A stretch of 36,391 nucleotides of DNA, taken from Cognatishimia sp. F0-27. Lineage in GTDB: Bacteria > Pseudomonadota > Alphaproteobacteria > Rhodobacterales > Rhodobacteraceae. Numbering within the stretch: the stretch's first letter is position 1; each line of letters starts with the position of its first letter. Made by a program: the position numbers and the translations under genes. The DNA lies in contig NZ_JAFMPQ010000043.1 of the NCBI RefSeq assembly GCF_020667845.1, forward strand, positions 1 through 36,391, read 5' to 3'. Below are positions 1 through 7,825 of the stretch, in pieces. The notes beneath the pieces are model-generated. The model was not told the origin of the DNA and searched no databases. It worked only from the letters and a program-made list of their open reading frames with translations.

Positions 1-183
<183 letters not shown>

Positions 184-214
184 GGCGTCCCCGGACCCAT
201 ACAGGAAAGCGCCC

Positions 215-233
215 CGCGACCGCCGGGGTCGCG
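215..233. terminator. Bidirectional hairpin between convergent genes
   Basis: CGCGACC (215-221) and GGTCGCG (227-233) form a perfect 7-bp stem with a 5-nt loop. The hairpin lies between the plus-strand stop at 183 and the minus-strand stop at 264. It has no U-tract, so whether it terminates transcription is inferred from position and stability. Confidence 0.5.
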
Positions 234-263
234 AGGCGCATGGCTCTGGGTCGGCGTCCCGCG

Positions 264-1733
264 TTATTCCGTCCAGCGCACCCCGGTCAGGTCCGTTGCC
301 TGGGTCGGGGCGTTCTGCCAAAGGCCTTCGATCCGCGCGTCAGCAACGGTGGGGAAGGCCAGCTGGAACAGATACCCGTTGACGTAATCATCCGCGATGA
401 TCTGTTGCGCTTCGGCGAGAAGCGCGGAGCGTTCCGCCGGGTCGGCGGTCGCCCCGAGGGTTTCCATCAGTGTCTGGAACGCCGGGTTGTCATACTGGAA
501 GTAGTAATCGGGCCGGGCATAGATCCCGATGTCGAAGGGCTCGGTGTGGCTGACGATGGTCAGGCCAAAATCCTTGCCCCGGAACACCTCTTCGAGCCAT
601 TGCGCCCATTCGAGATTGGTGATCTCGGTTTCGATCCCGACCTGACGCAGCTGGGCCGCGATGATCTCGCCGCCACGCCGCGCATAAGAAGGGGGCGGCA
701 GTTTCAGCGTGGTGGTGAACCCGTCGGCAAAGCCCGCCTCTGCCAGAAGCGCGCGGGCCTTCTCGGGGTCGTATTGGGATTGGCCCGTGAGGTCCACGTA
801 ATCGGGATTGTGCGGCGCAAAATGCGTGCCGATCGGCGTGCCGAGCCCGAACATCGCGCCATCGACAATAGCCTGACGGTCGATCGCATGGGCAATCGCC
901 TGTCGCACCAGCACGTTGTCGAGCGGAGGCATCTTGTTATTGGTCGAGAGGATCGTCTCGCCCTCGGTCGAGCCCACCAGCACATTGAAGCGCGGGTCGG
1001 CCTCGAATTGCGGCAGGTTCTCGGGGGCGGGGAAGCCTGCAAAGGCGTCGATATCCTGCGCCATCATCGCGGCGAAGGCGGCGGTGGGGTCGGAGATGAA
1101 CTTGAAGGTCGCCTCGGATAGGGCCGGTTTTTCGCCCCAATAGTCCGGATTCTGTTCGAGGCGGATGCTGTCACCCTGCCGCCATTCGGCGAATTTGAAC
1201 GGGCCGGTGCCGATGGGGGTCTGCTTGATGCCGTCGATGCTTTCGGGGGCGACGATCACCGCGTCGCCCCAGGCCATGTTGAACAGGAAGTTGCCGTCCG
1301 GCGCAGAGAGCGTCACTGCGACGGTGGTGGCATCGACGGCTTCGACGCTCTCGATCCCGGCAAAGAGCGCTTTCTGCGCGTTCTGGCTGTCCTCGGCGCG
1401 GGCGCGGTCTAGGCTGAATACCACGTCTTCGGCATCCATCGCGGTGCCGTCATGGAAGGTCACGCCGTCGCGCAGGGTGAAGGTGTAGACGGTGCCATCC
1501 TCGCTGATGTCCCAGCTTGCCGCGAGCCCCGGCACCACGGCGCCGGTTTCAGTGAACCGTGTCAGTCCTTCGAACACGTTGGAATAGAGCACGCTGTCGA
1601 TGGCGCCGGCCGCCGCGGAGGTCGGGTCGAGATGCGGCGGCTCGAGTTGCAGGCCGATCGTGAGGTCGGTCTGCTGTGCAAGAGCAGTGGTCCCGGACAG
1701 CAAGAGTGCTGCGAGGCTGAGGCGAATGGTCAT
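264..1733 (-). CDS. ABC transporter substrate-binding protein, family 5 (peptide/opine/nickel type)
   Basis: Periplasmic binding protein of 489 residues, the usual size for the oligopeptide/dipeptide/nickel (SBP_bac_5) family. The start at 1733 is chosen because it gives a clean signal peptide (MTIRLSLAALLLSGTTALA, cleavage near residue 19) and has an AAGGGA ribosome binding site; the frame is open further upstream but the extension has no signal-peptide character. Family features are visible: LEPPHLDPT after the signal and LRDGVTFHDGTAMDAEDVVF about 90 residues later. No permease or ATPase of this system lies in the window, so it is an orphan here and must use components encoded elsewhere. 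The ligand cannot be predicted. An imperfect 26-bp palindrome lies about 40 bp upstream of the start. Confidence 0.93.
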   Translation of the reverse strand: MTIRLSLAALLLSGTTALAQQTDLTIGLQLEPPHLDPTSAAAGAIDSVLYSNVFEGLTRFTETGAVVPGLAASWDISEDGTVYTFTLRDGVTFHDGTAMDAEDVVFSLDRARAEDSQNAQKALFAGIESVEAVDATTVAVTLSAPDGNFLFNMAWGDAVIVAPESIDGIKQTPIGTGPFKFAEWRQGDSIRLEQNPDYWGEKPALSEATFKFISDPTAAFAAMMAQDIDAFAGFPAPENLPQFEADPRFNVLVGSTEGETILSTNNKMPPLDNVLVRQAIAHAIDRQAIVDGAMFGLGTPIGTHFAPHNPDYVDLTGQSQYDPEKARALLAEAGFADGFTTTLKLPPPSYARRGGEIIAAQLRQVGIETEITNLEWAQWLEEVFRGKDFGLTIVSHTEPFDIGIYARPDYYFQYDNPAFQTLMETLGATADPAERSALLAEAQQIIADDYVNGYLFQLAFPTVADARIEGLWQNAPTQATDLTGVRWTE

Positions 1734-1772
1734 GAAAGCTGTCCCTTGGCTTCTGATGGCTGGGTTTGAATG

Positions 1773-1798
1773 TTGCGCAAAACCGGGGTTCGGCGCAA
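1773..1798. promoter_or_regulatory. Imperfect palindrome upstream of the family 5 binding protein
   Basis: TTGCGC (1773-1778) pairs with GCGCAA (1793-1798), and AACC (1781-1784) pairs with GGTT (1787-1790), all sharing one dyad centre; 11 of 13 base pairs match. It lies 40 bp upstream of the start codon at 1733, a usual operator position. No regulator can be assigned. Confidence 0.4.
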
Positions 1799-2000
1799 GG
1801 GCTGGTGCTGCGGCATGATGCGATAGCGCGGGCGCGGGTCGTGCAACAGCGGCGCAGGGCCCGGCGCGAGAGGTCGCTGTCTCATCTCCTGTGCGGTGGG
1901 GCGGAAGGGCCATCCGCGCGCTGTGCTTGGGCGTGTGCGGCGCGGAGGCCGGGTTTGCGGCCGCGCCGGTCAGGGCGTCCGCTTCTGCGCACATGTCATC

Positions 2001-2130
2001 GGCTCGGGTTTCGCGTTGCGGTCAGCGGCTCGGATATCGCGGATTGTTCAGCGGCCTCGGGTTTGCGCTCTCGCTGGCGGCTCCGGGTTTGCGTTCTGAC
2101 CGGCGGCTCCGGTCTTTCGCACCGGTCAGG
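2001..2130. repeat. 26-bp imperfect tandem repeat, five copies
   Basis: Five consecutive 26-bp units start at 2001, 2027, 2053, 2079 and 2105. Each begins GGC(C)TC and most contain CGGGTTTGCG or a near variant, ending in GTCAGC, TTCAGC, GCTGGC or similar. Two more degenerate units may precede (about 1949-2000). The unit is not a multiple of three and the array lies in an intergenic gap, so it is probably noncoding. Confidence 0.85.
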
Positions 2131-2327
2131 GGCACTGACTTCGCGCGAGGGGGGAGCAGATCCTGCGCGCTGCCGACCGAAGGGGCCATGTGCTTGGCTT
2201 TGCGTTGCCCGTGCAAAGGATTTTTAACCCGGATTTGGAACCCTTAAGGCCGCGGCACAGGACGTTTAAGGCGCGCGGGCGCCATGGTGAGACCATCACA
2301 ACCGCAGCCCGCAAACGGAGCCACCCC

Positions 2328-2531
2328 ATGACCGCGATTGACCCCACCCGCCACGAAACCCCGACAACGGCCCTTGGAGCCGCGCGCCGTGGCCTGCGCG
2401 AAACGCTGCAGAAAGCCTGCACCGCGCTTCAGTCAGTGGTCAGCGCCCGCAGGATCGACCCCGCGCGGGAACTGGACAGGATCGCCCGTCGCGAAGCGGC
2501 GCGCAGCGCGGTTGACCGGCTGTTGCGCTGA
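2328..2531 (+). CDS. Small hypothetical protein, 67 residues
   Basis: I do not recognise this protein. The start at 2328 is preceded by GGAG nine bases upstream. The N-terminal third is Thr/Pro-rich (MTAIDPTRHETPTT), and the rest is Arg/Ala-rich and probably helical, ending AARSAVDRLLR. There is no signal peptide, transmembrane segment or cysteine motif. It stands alone between a divergent binding-protein gene and a convergent regulator gene. The AT-richer segment around 2216-2250 could hold its promoter. It is short enough that chance cannot be excluded, but the start context and coding-like composition favour a real gene. Confidence 0.5.
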   Translation: MTAIDPTRHETPTTALGAARRGLRETLQKACTALQSVVSARRIDPARELDRIARREAARSAVDRLLR

Positions 2532-2585
2532 GCCAGAGGCCAGAGGAACGCCGGAACCGGATGGCGATGGGCGGGCGGCTCAGCT

Positions 2586-4097
2586 TTATTGCAATCCCGC
2601 GGCCTGCATCGCGTCTTCCACGCCCAACCGCAACGCGGGTTCGATGAAGGGCGATGTTTCGCGGTAGGTGGACAGCGTGTAATCCGGCGTCTGTGCAAGG
2701 TAGAGCCGCATCGCGGCGCAGGCCTTGTCGTGTTGTCCGTTCAATTCATAAGCCGCTGCAAGCGCCTGTTGCGTGGTGCCGAAACTTGGATCGTCCGCAA
2801 TGGCTTTTTCGAGCCAGTCGACCGCCTCGGGATAGAGCCGCAGCCCCATCAGCGCGTATCCGTGCGCGGCACGGCAATGGCCGAGATTGGGATCAAGCGG
2901 GTTGAGCCTGTAGGCGGCTTCCGCATCCTCGATCGCCGCGCGATAATGCCCCATATAGGCTGCGACCCAGGCTGCGGACACACGCACCATCACCGAATTG
3001 GGGTTGATGTTCTTGGCCCTCTGGATGGCGCGATAGCCAAGCTCGTGATCGTTGCCGAGATAGGCCACCATATGCCCCGCAAATGTCAGAACCAGCGGAT
3101 CGGTCTGCTGTTCGTCGAGCAGGGCATAGGCCGTTGGGAGCGCCTTGCGGCCTTCGTCATGGGTCATGGCACGCGCGCCGGTGCCCATCACGTGGGCGCG
3201 CACCACCAGCGCCTTGGCAAAGGCGTAGTCGGGATCGAGCGCGAGCGCCCGGTCCAGCAGATCCATGGCGATGTCGAATTCCGCGCGGGTTGCAACACGC
3301 ATCACGCGCGGCGCGGCCTGCAGGCACAGATCATAGGCGCGGATATTGTCGGTCGGCTGGTGCCGGGCGCGACCGGCCTCGGCAAAGATCACCGTTGGTT
3401 CGAGCGCGGCGGCGGTGCGCTCGGTGATCTCGTCCTGTAGCGCAAACATGTCCTCGGTGCTGCCACCAAAGCGTTCGGACCAGATCGTGTGCCCGGTTTC
3501 GGCTTCGACAAGCTGGGTGGTGATGCGCAGGGCGTTGCCCCCCATCTGGATGCTGCCTTCAAGCACGTAGCGCACACCAAGCTCCGTGCCGACATCGCGC
3601 AGCGACACGACCTCTCCCTTGTATTTGAAGCTCGACGAGGCAGCGATGACGAACAGCCCGGGCATCCGGCTGATGCCGGCGATCAGATCCGACACGATCC
3701 CGTCCACAAGATAGGCCATGGCCGGATCGCCGGTCAGGTTGGCGAAGGGCAAAACCGCGATGGAGGGTTTTTCCGGCAGGGCAGGGCCTTCGGGCACCGC
3801 GCGGGCGGGCGCGCCACGGGTCAGCTTGTAGCCAACCCCGGGCACGGTGGCGATGGCATCGGTGCCGAGCAGCTTGCGCAGGGCGCTGATCTGGACGGTC
3901 AGGTTGCCCTCTTCGACGGAAAGGCCGCCCCAGACCGTTTCAAGCAATTCCTGTTTGGACACGACCCGATCCGCATGCGCATCGAGGAAGGCCAGCACGT
4001 CAAAAGCGCGCGCGCCGATAGCGACCGCCGCGCCGTCGATCTCGAAGCGGCGCGCATCGGTGTCGATGCTGAATTGGCGCAAGCCCTTCGTGCTCAT
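2586..4097 (-). CDS. Winged-helix DNA-binding and tetratricopeptide-repeat regulator (CadC/adenylate-cyclase-like)
   Basis: A 503-residue soluble protein. Residues 1 to about 95 form an OmpR/CadC-type winged helix, with ARAFDVLAFLDAHADRVVSKQELLETVWG and the C-terminal wing ending TVPGVGYKL. The middle (about 105-250) begins PSIAVLPFANLTGDP and contains LGVRYVLEGSI, a module typical of proteins annotated as adenylate-cyclase-like or FlgO-like TPR regulators. The C-terminal half has helical TPR-type repeats. There is no receiver domain and no transmembrane helix, unlike true CadC. The ATG at 4097 is preferred over the one at 4103 because AGGGA lies 8 bases upstream of it. It probably controls transcription, but its signal and targets are not evident from the neighbours. 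Confidence 0.9.
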   Translation of the reverse strand: MSTKGLRQFSIDTDARRFEIDGAAVAIGARAFDVLAFLDAHADRVVSKQELLETVWGGLSVEEGNLTVQISALRKLLGTDAIATVPGVGYKLTRGAPARAVPEGPALPEKPSIAVLPFANLTGDPAMAYLVDGIVSDLIAGISRMPGLFVIAASSSFKYKGEVVSLRDVGTELGVRYVLEGSIQMGGNALRITTQLVEAETGHTIWSERFGGSTEDMFALQDEITERTAAALEPTVIFAEAGRARHQPTDNIRAYDLCLQAAPRVMRVATRAEFDIAMDLLDRALALDPDYAFAKALVVRAHVMGTGARAMTHDEGRKALPTAYALLDEQQTDPLVLTFAGHMVAYLGNDHELGYRAIQRAKNINPNSVMVRVSAAWVAAYMGHYRAAIEDAEAAYRLNPLDPNLGHCRAAHGYALMGLRLYPEAVDWLEKAIADDPSFGTTQQALAAAYELNGQHDKACAAMRLYLAQTPDYTLSTYRETSPFIEPALRLGVEDAMQAAGLQ

Positions 4098-4268
4098 AAG
4101 CATTGTCCCTGGTCATCCGGTTGAGCCTATCAGAGGGTCTTGGGCATGCCTATGGCGAGATCGCAGCGGCGCGCGGAAATATGAGTGCGACCAGACGGTT
4201 GACCGTTTGCGCGTTGTGGCATGCGCGCCGGGTAGTGCGGCCAGTCTGGATTGGCCCTTGACCCTGCT

Positions 4269-4688
4269 TCAGCCTGTCTCGGCGACGAGCCCTTGCGACT
4301 CGATGGCCGCCACCGCACAGGCTTCGTCATTGTCCGAACTGTCGCCTGTGATCCCGATTGCACCGATCAGGGCGCCGTCGCGCCGGATCAACACGCCGCC
4401 GGGCACCGGAACGAGGTTGCCCGCGTTCAGCGCATTCATGGCGTTGATGAAATAGGGCTGTTCCTGCGCGCGGTTGTAGAGCGCGCGGGAGCCAAGCCCC
4501 ATCGCCACCGCGCCCTTGGCCTTGCCTTGCGCGATCTCGGCCCGCAGGGTGCTTGTCCCGTCCTCGCGTTGCAGGGCAACGAGGTGCCCGCCCGCGTCGA
4601 TCACGGCGATGGTCAGCGGTTTCATCTCCTGCGCGCGCCGGTAATCCAGCGCGGCAGTGATGAGGGCATTGGCAAGGTCGAGGTTCAT
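4269..4688 (-). CDS. GlcG/HbpS-like (DUF336) heme-degrading-fold protein
   Basis: A 139-residue protein of the GlcG/HbpS family, seen in LANALITAALDYRRAQEMKPLTIAVIDAGGHLVALQREDG and the Gly-rich end VPVPGGVLIRRDGALIGAIGITG. The start at 4688 is chosen because the family begins here; upstream sequence in the frame is Arg/Pro-rich and atypical. Members are often encoded with glycolate oxidase (glc) genes or in other catabolic operons, and their function is poorly defined; some bind heme or cobalamin-like ligands. It is the last gene of the aminotransferase-TRAP operon, 186 nt after dctM, which strengthens a link of this operon to 2-hydroxyacid metabolism. No export signal is seen. Confidence 0.85.
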   Translation of the reverse strand: MNLDLANALITAALDYRRAQEMKPLTIAVIDAGGHLVALQREDGTSTLRAEIAQGKAKGAVAMGLGSRALYNRAQEQPYFINAMNALNAGNLVPVPGGVLIRRDGALIGAIGITGDSSDNDEACAVAAIESQGLVAETG

Positions 4689-4818
4689 GGCGAGGCCTTT
4701 GACGGAAAAGGGCACAGAGGCGGCAGGGTCACACCGGCGGCTGCGGGCCGGCGCGGGCCGCTTGGGCAGGATCATTGCGAGCGGGCAGGGCGCGCACGGC
4801 GCGTGCGGATCGGTGCGG

Positions 4819-4854
4819 CGCCCGCCCCGGGCATGATCGTGCGGAGGGCGGGCG
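4819..4854. terminator. GC-rich hairpin between dctM and the GlcG-like gene
   Basis: CGCCCGCCC (4819-4827) and GGGCGGGCG (4846-4854) form a perfect 9-bp stem with an 18-nt loop, followed on the plus strand by GGGGTTTTG. The U-tract would serve plus-strand transcription, yet both neighbours run leftward. It is more likely a stabilising or attenuating element in the operon transcript than a classical terminator. Confidence 0.4.
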
Positions 4855-4874
4855 GGGTTTTGTCCGGTTCAGGC

Positions 4875-6155
4875 TCAGTTGTAGAAGTAATCCACAAGGA
4901 AGAGCGGGATCGCCGGGATGTAGGTGCACATCAGCAGCACCGCGAGCAACACCGCGATGAAGTAGACATTGACCTTGGTCACGTCCCAGATATTGGCGCG
5001 CGCCACCGCGCAGGCGGTGATCAGGACACTGGCGACGGGCGGTGTCTGTTGCCCGATGGCAAGGTTGAGCGTCACGACAAGGCCGAAATGGATCGGGTTG
5101 ATGCCAGCCGCCTCGATAAGCGGGATGACGATCGGCACCACGAGGATGATCGCCGCAGCCGAATGCAGGAAGAAGCCGATCACGAGAAAGAAGAAGTTCA
5201 GGATCAGCAGGATCAACCATTTGTTCTCGGTGATGCTGAGGATGCCTTCGGCCAGTTGCTGGGGGTATTGCGCGCGGGTCAGGAAGCCGCCCATCACGAC
5301 GGAGGCCGCGACCAGCAGCATGACGACGGCGGTCTGCATACCTCCGTCGAGCATCGAGCGTTGCAGGTGCTTGATGTCGACCTGACGATACCACAGGCTG
5401 ATGGCGATGGCCGCGAGCACGGCGAGACCGGCCGCTTCGGTTGCGGTGACGTAGCCACCGAAGATGCCGCCGAGGATGATGATCGGCAGGGCAAAGGTCG
5501 GCAGCGCGTCAACGAAGGCCACCCAGAGCTTGCGCCCGGAGAAGGCTTCTTCGCGGGGCAGGTCGTAGCGCACGGCGAAGTAATAGGCGACGCCCATCAG
5601 GCCCGCAGCCCCCATGAGGCCCGGTATCACACCGGCCACAAAGAGCTGTTCGACCGAGACATTGGCCGAGGTGGCATAGAGGATCATCGGGATCGAGGGC
5701 GGGATGATGATCGCAAGCGAGGCGGAGGACGATGTCACCGCCGCGGAGAACGCGCCGGAATAGCCGCGCTTTTTCATCTGCGGGATCATCACGGAGCCCA
5801 TGGCGGCCACGTCGGCCACCGCAGAGCCGGAGATTTCGGCAAAGAAGAGCGAAACACCGATATTCACATGGGCCAGACCGCCGCGGACAAACCCGATCAG
5901 AGCGGCGACGAAGTTGATCAGGCGGTCGGTGATCCCGCCGGCATTCATGATGGCCCCGGCCAGAACGAACATCGGGATCGCAATGAGCGAGAACTTGGTC
6001 GCACCGCCATACATGTCGAGCGCCACGTTGACGAGCGAGCCCGTGCCTTCCAGCACCACCAGCCCGCCAATGGCCGAAACCGCAAGGGCGACGCCGATCG
6101 GCACGTTCAGACAGATCATCGCGACCATGGCGATGAAGATACCGAGCATAAGCAT
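4875..6155 (-). CDS. dctM: TRAP transporter large permease (DctM)
   Basis: A 426-residue membrane protein, the usual length for the DctM subunit, with about 12 hydrophobic segments. Family sequences include NVPIGVALAVSAIGGLVVLEG near the N-terminus, HVNIGVSLFFAEISGSAVADVAAMGSVMIPQM, and IIIPPSIPMILYATSANVSVEQLFVAGVIPG. The start ATG at 6155 overlaps the dctQ stop (TGATG), a sign of translational coupling. DctM forms the sodium-coupled transport channel with DctQ. The substrate is set by DctP. The longer upstream open frame is an overlap with dctQ in another frame and is not used. Confidence 0.96.
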   Translation of the reverse strand: MLMLGIFIAMVAMICLNVPIGVALAVSAIGGLVVLEGTGSLVNVALDMYGGATKFSLIAIPMFVLAGAIMNAGGITDRLINFVAALIGFVRGGLAHVNIGVSLFFAEISGSAVADVAAMGSVMIPQMKKRGYSGAFSAAVTSSSASLAIIIPPSIPMILYATSANVSVEQLFVAGVIPGLMGAAGLMGVAYYFAVRYDLPREEAFSGRKLWVAFVDALPTFALPIIILGGIFGGYVTATEAAGLAVLAAIAISLWYRQVDIKHLQRSMLDGGMQTAVVMLLVAASVVMGGFLTRAQYPQQLAEGILSITENKWLILLILNFFFLVIGFFLHSAAAIILVVPIVIPLIEAAGINPIHFGLVVTLNLAIGQQTPPVASVLITACAVARANIWDVTKVNVYFIAVLLAVLLMCTYIPAIPLFLVDYFYN

Positions 6156-6697
6156 CAGGCGTTCCCCGCTTTCTTCATTTCGGTTTCCACTTCTTCCTCG
6201 ATCTCGGCATGTTCGAGCGAGATACCCGCGGCGGTCTTGCGCCAGTAATCGGGCAGGCTCAGAAGCTGGCACATCACAAAGAGCGCCGCGCCGATGGGAA
6301 TGACCGACTGGGTGAAGCTGATCGGCACCCAGGTCAGCGACACCAGGGACATGCCGCCGAGGATGGTCATCACCACATACCCCGCCCAAGCCAGCAGGAT
6401 GAAGAACCCGGCCGTGACGGCTTCGGCGAACGCAACCGCCCACATGCGGGTCGGCATCGGAATGGAAAGAAGCACGCTGTCAAAGCCGATATGACGGCGC
6501 CGCAACGCGGCCAGCGCGGACCCGTAATAGGTGATCCACGCCAGAAGAATCGCGGCCACTTCGTCATACCAGGCGAGGCTGGAGCCGAGCAGGCGGTAAA
6601 TCACGGCGACGACCACGACCGTGGTCAGGATCACCATGAGGAAGATCACGAAATATTCGAGCACGACCTCGAAAACAGTGCGCAGTGGTTTGAGCAT
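6155..6697 (-). CDS. dctQ: TRAP transporter small permease (DctQ)
   Basis: A 180-residue membrane protein with four predicted transmembrane helices. The first is VVLEYFVIFLMVILTTVVVV; the conserved DEVAAILLAWITYYGSALALR-like region follows at about residues 44-65 and includes the RRRHIGFD loop. The C-terminus is a charged tail with EIEEEVETEMKK. It has a GGGGA ribosome binding site 6 bases upstream. It sits 119 nt downstream of dctP, with a strong hairpin between, and overlaps dctM by one base. It scaffolds the transport subunit in the cytoplasmic membrane. Confidence 0.94.
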   Translation of the reverse strand: MLKPLRTVFEVVLEYFVIFLMVILTTVVVVAVIYRLLGSSLAWYDEVAAILLAWITYYGSALAALRRRHIGFDSVLLSIPMPTRMWAVAFAEAVTAGFFILLAWAGYVVMTILGGMSLVSLTWVPISFTQSVIPIGAALFVMCQLLSLPDYWRKTAAGISLEHAEIEEEVETEMKKAGNA

Positions 6698-6774
6698 GAA
6701 CGATCCCCGCCGGGTGCCGCAGGGGCCCCGGTGATGCCAGGTGGCGAAGAAATGACGACGGCTTTGAAAGCAAT

Positions 6775-6808
6775 GCCCGCAGGAGGGGTTTCACGCCCTC
6801 CTGCGGGC
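6775..6808 (-). promoter_or_regulatory. Intercistronic hairpin between dctP and dctQ
   Basis: GCCCGCAGGAGGG (6775-6787) and CCCTCCTGCGGGC (6796-6808) form a perfect 13-bp stem with an 8-nt loop, starting 8 nt after the dctP stop. A hairpin here commonly lets the binding protein be made in excess over the membrane subunits by partial termination or by protecting the 3' end of the dctP message; that role is inferred. Confidence 0.75.
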
Positions 6809-6816
6809 GGTCGGGA

Positions 6817-7791
6817 TCAGGATCCGGACGCGAGGCTCTGGATCTTTTCGATCAGTTCGGCGCCCCCCTCGACGGTCGAGGAGAACTCGTCATAGATCGG
6901 CCCGGAGGCATCGATGAAGGCCTGTTTGTCGGCCTCATTGACCGCAACGCCGGCATCCTTGATCACCTGCAACAGATCGGTTTCAAGCTGTGCGGCGTGA
7001 TCGTAGACGAAGGCCTGGGTTTCGGTGCCGCAGGCTTCGAGATCGGCGCGCACGTCTTCGGGCAGGCGCTGCCAGCGACTCTCGGCCACCAGCACGTAGC
7101 CCGGCGTGTAGACATGGCCGGTGATCGACAGGTATTCCTGCACTTCCTGGAACTTGGCCGACGCGATCTGGGCGTAGGGGTTTTCCTGCCCGTCGATCAC
7201 TTTGGTCTGCAGCGCGGTGAAGACTTCGGAGAAAGCCATCGGCGTCGGGTTTGCACCATAGAGCTGGAACATCTTCACGCGCCATTCGCCGTTCGGCGTG
7301 CGCAGCTTGACGCCCTGCAGGTCCTCGGGCGTATTGATTGCCCGGATGTTGTTGGTGATGTGGCGGAAGCCGTTTTCGAAGTAGCCGATGATGCGGTAGC
7401 CTTGGCTCAGCGCGGCTTCCTGAAAGACGTCACCGACTTCTGCCTGAATACGCTTCATATGCTCGCGATCCTGCACGATGTAGGGCATCTCGAAGATGCC
7501 GAACTCGGGCGCAACGGAGGACATCACCGACGAGGGCAGCGAGAAATCGACCTGACCCAGCTTGAGTTTCTGAAGCAGCTCGCGGTCATTGCCGAGCTGG
7601 CTGGAGCCGAAGGTCTGCACCTCGGCGCGGTCCCCGAGCTTGCCGTTGGCGCATTCGGCAAAGGCATTGACCGAGGCTTCGAAGAGCGAGCCGGGGTTGC
7701 CGACATGGCCGAAGCGCAGCGTTTCGGCCTGCGCCATCAGCGGCAGCGCGATGCTGGCGACGCTTGCGAGAATGGTTGCTTTGAGTTTCAT
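6817..7791 (-). CDS. dctP: TRAP transporter solute-binding protein (DctP)
   Basis: A 324-residue periplasmic protein with a signal peptide (MKLKATILASVASIALPLMAQA, cleavage near residue 22). DctP family features are clear: LRFGHVGNPGSLFEASVNAFAE, QLGNDRELLQKLKLGQVDFSL, the ligand carboxylate-binding arginine region GVKLRTPNGEWRV, and KVIDGQENPYAQI. The ribosome binding site AGGGAGGA is near ideal. The conserved arginine suggests an organic acid ligand, as for most DctP proteins. The aminotransferase gene ends 34 nt upstream, so both probably share the promoter near 9070. The binding specificity is not readable from sequence. Confidence 0.96.
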   Translation of the reverse strand: MKLKATILASVASIALPLMAQAETLRFGHVGNPGSLFEASVNAFAECANGKLGDRAEVQTFGSSQLGNDRELLQKLKLGQVDFSLPSSVMSSVAPEFGIFEMPYIVQDREHMKRIQAEVGDVFQEAALSQGYRIIGYFENGFRHITNNIRAINTPEDLQGVKLRTPNGEWRVKMFQLYGANPTPMAFSEVFTALQTKVIDGQENPYAQIASAKFQEVQEYLSITGHVYTPGYVLVAESRWQRLPEDVRADLEACGTETQAFVYDHAAQLETDLLQVIKDAGVAVNEADKQAFIDASGPIYDEFSSTVEGGAELIEKIQSLASGS

Positions 7792-7825
7792 GGTATTTCC
7801 TCCCTTGGATGCCCTTTATGGGCCG

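Larger units (their letters stand above)
1734..2327. other. 594-bp intergenic region with palindrome, repeat array and probable promoters
   Basis: This gap separates the leftward binding-protein gene from a small rightward gene. It holds an imperfect palindrome (1773-1798), a 26-bp tandem repeat array (2001-2130) and an AT-richer stretch near 2216-2250 that may carry the promoter of the small gene. Open frames across it change quality at the repeats and resemble no protein I know, so I see no gene. Confidence 0.7.

Noticed and set aside
4251-6248. A 665-codon open frame on the plus strand
   Set aside because: Antisense to dctM and the GlcG-like gene. Its translation is rich in His, Asp and Arg with no recognisable domain.
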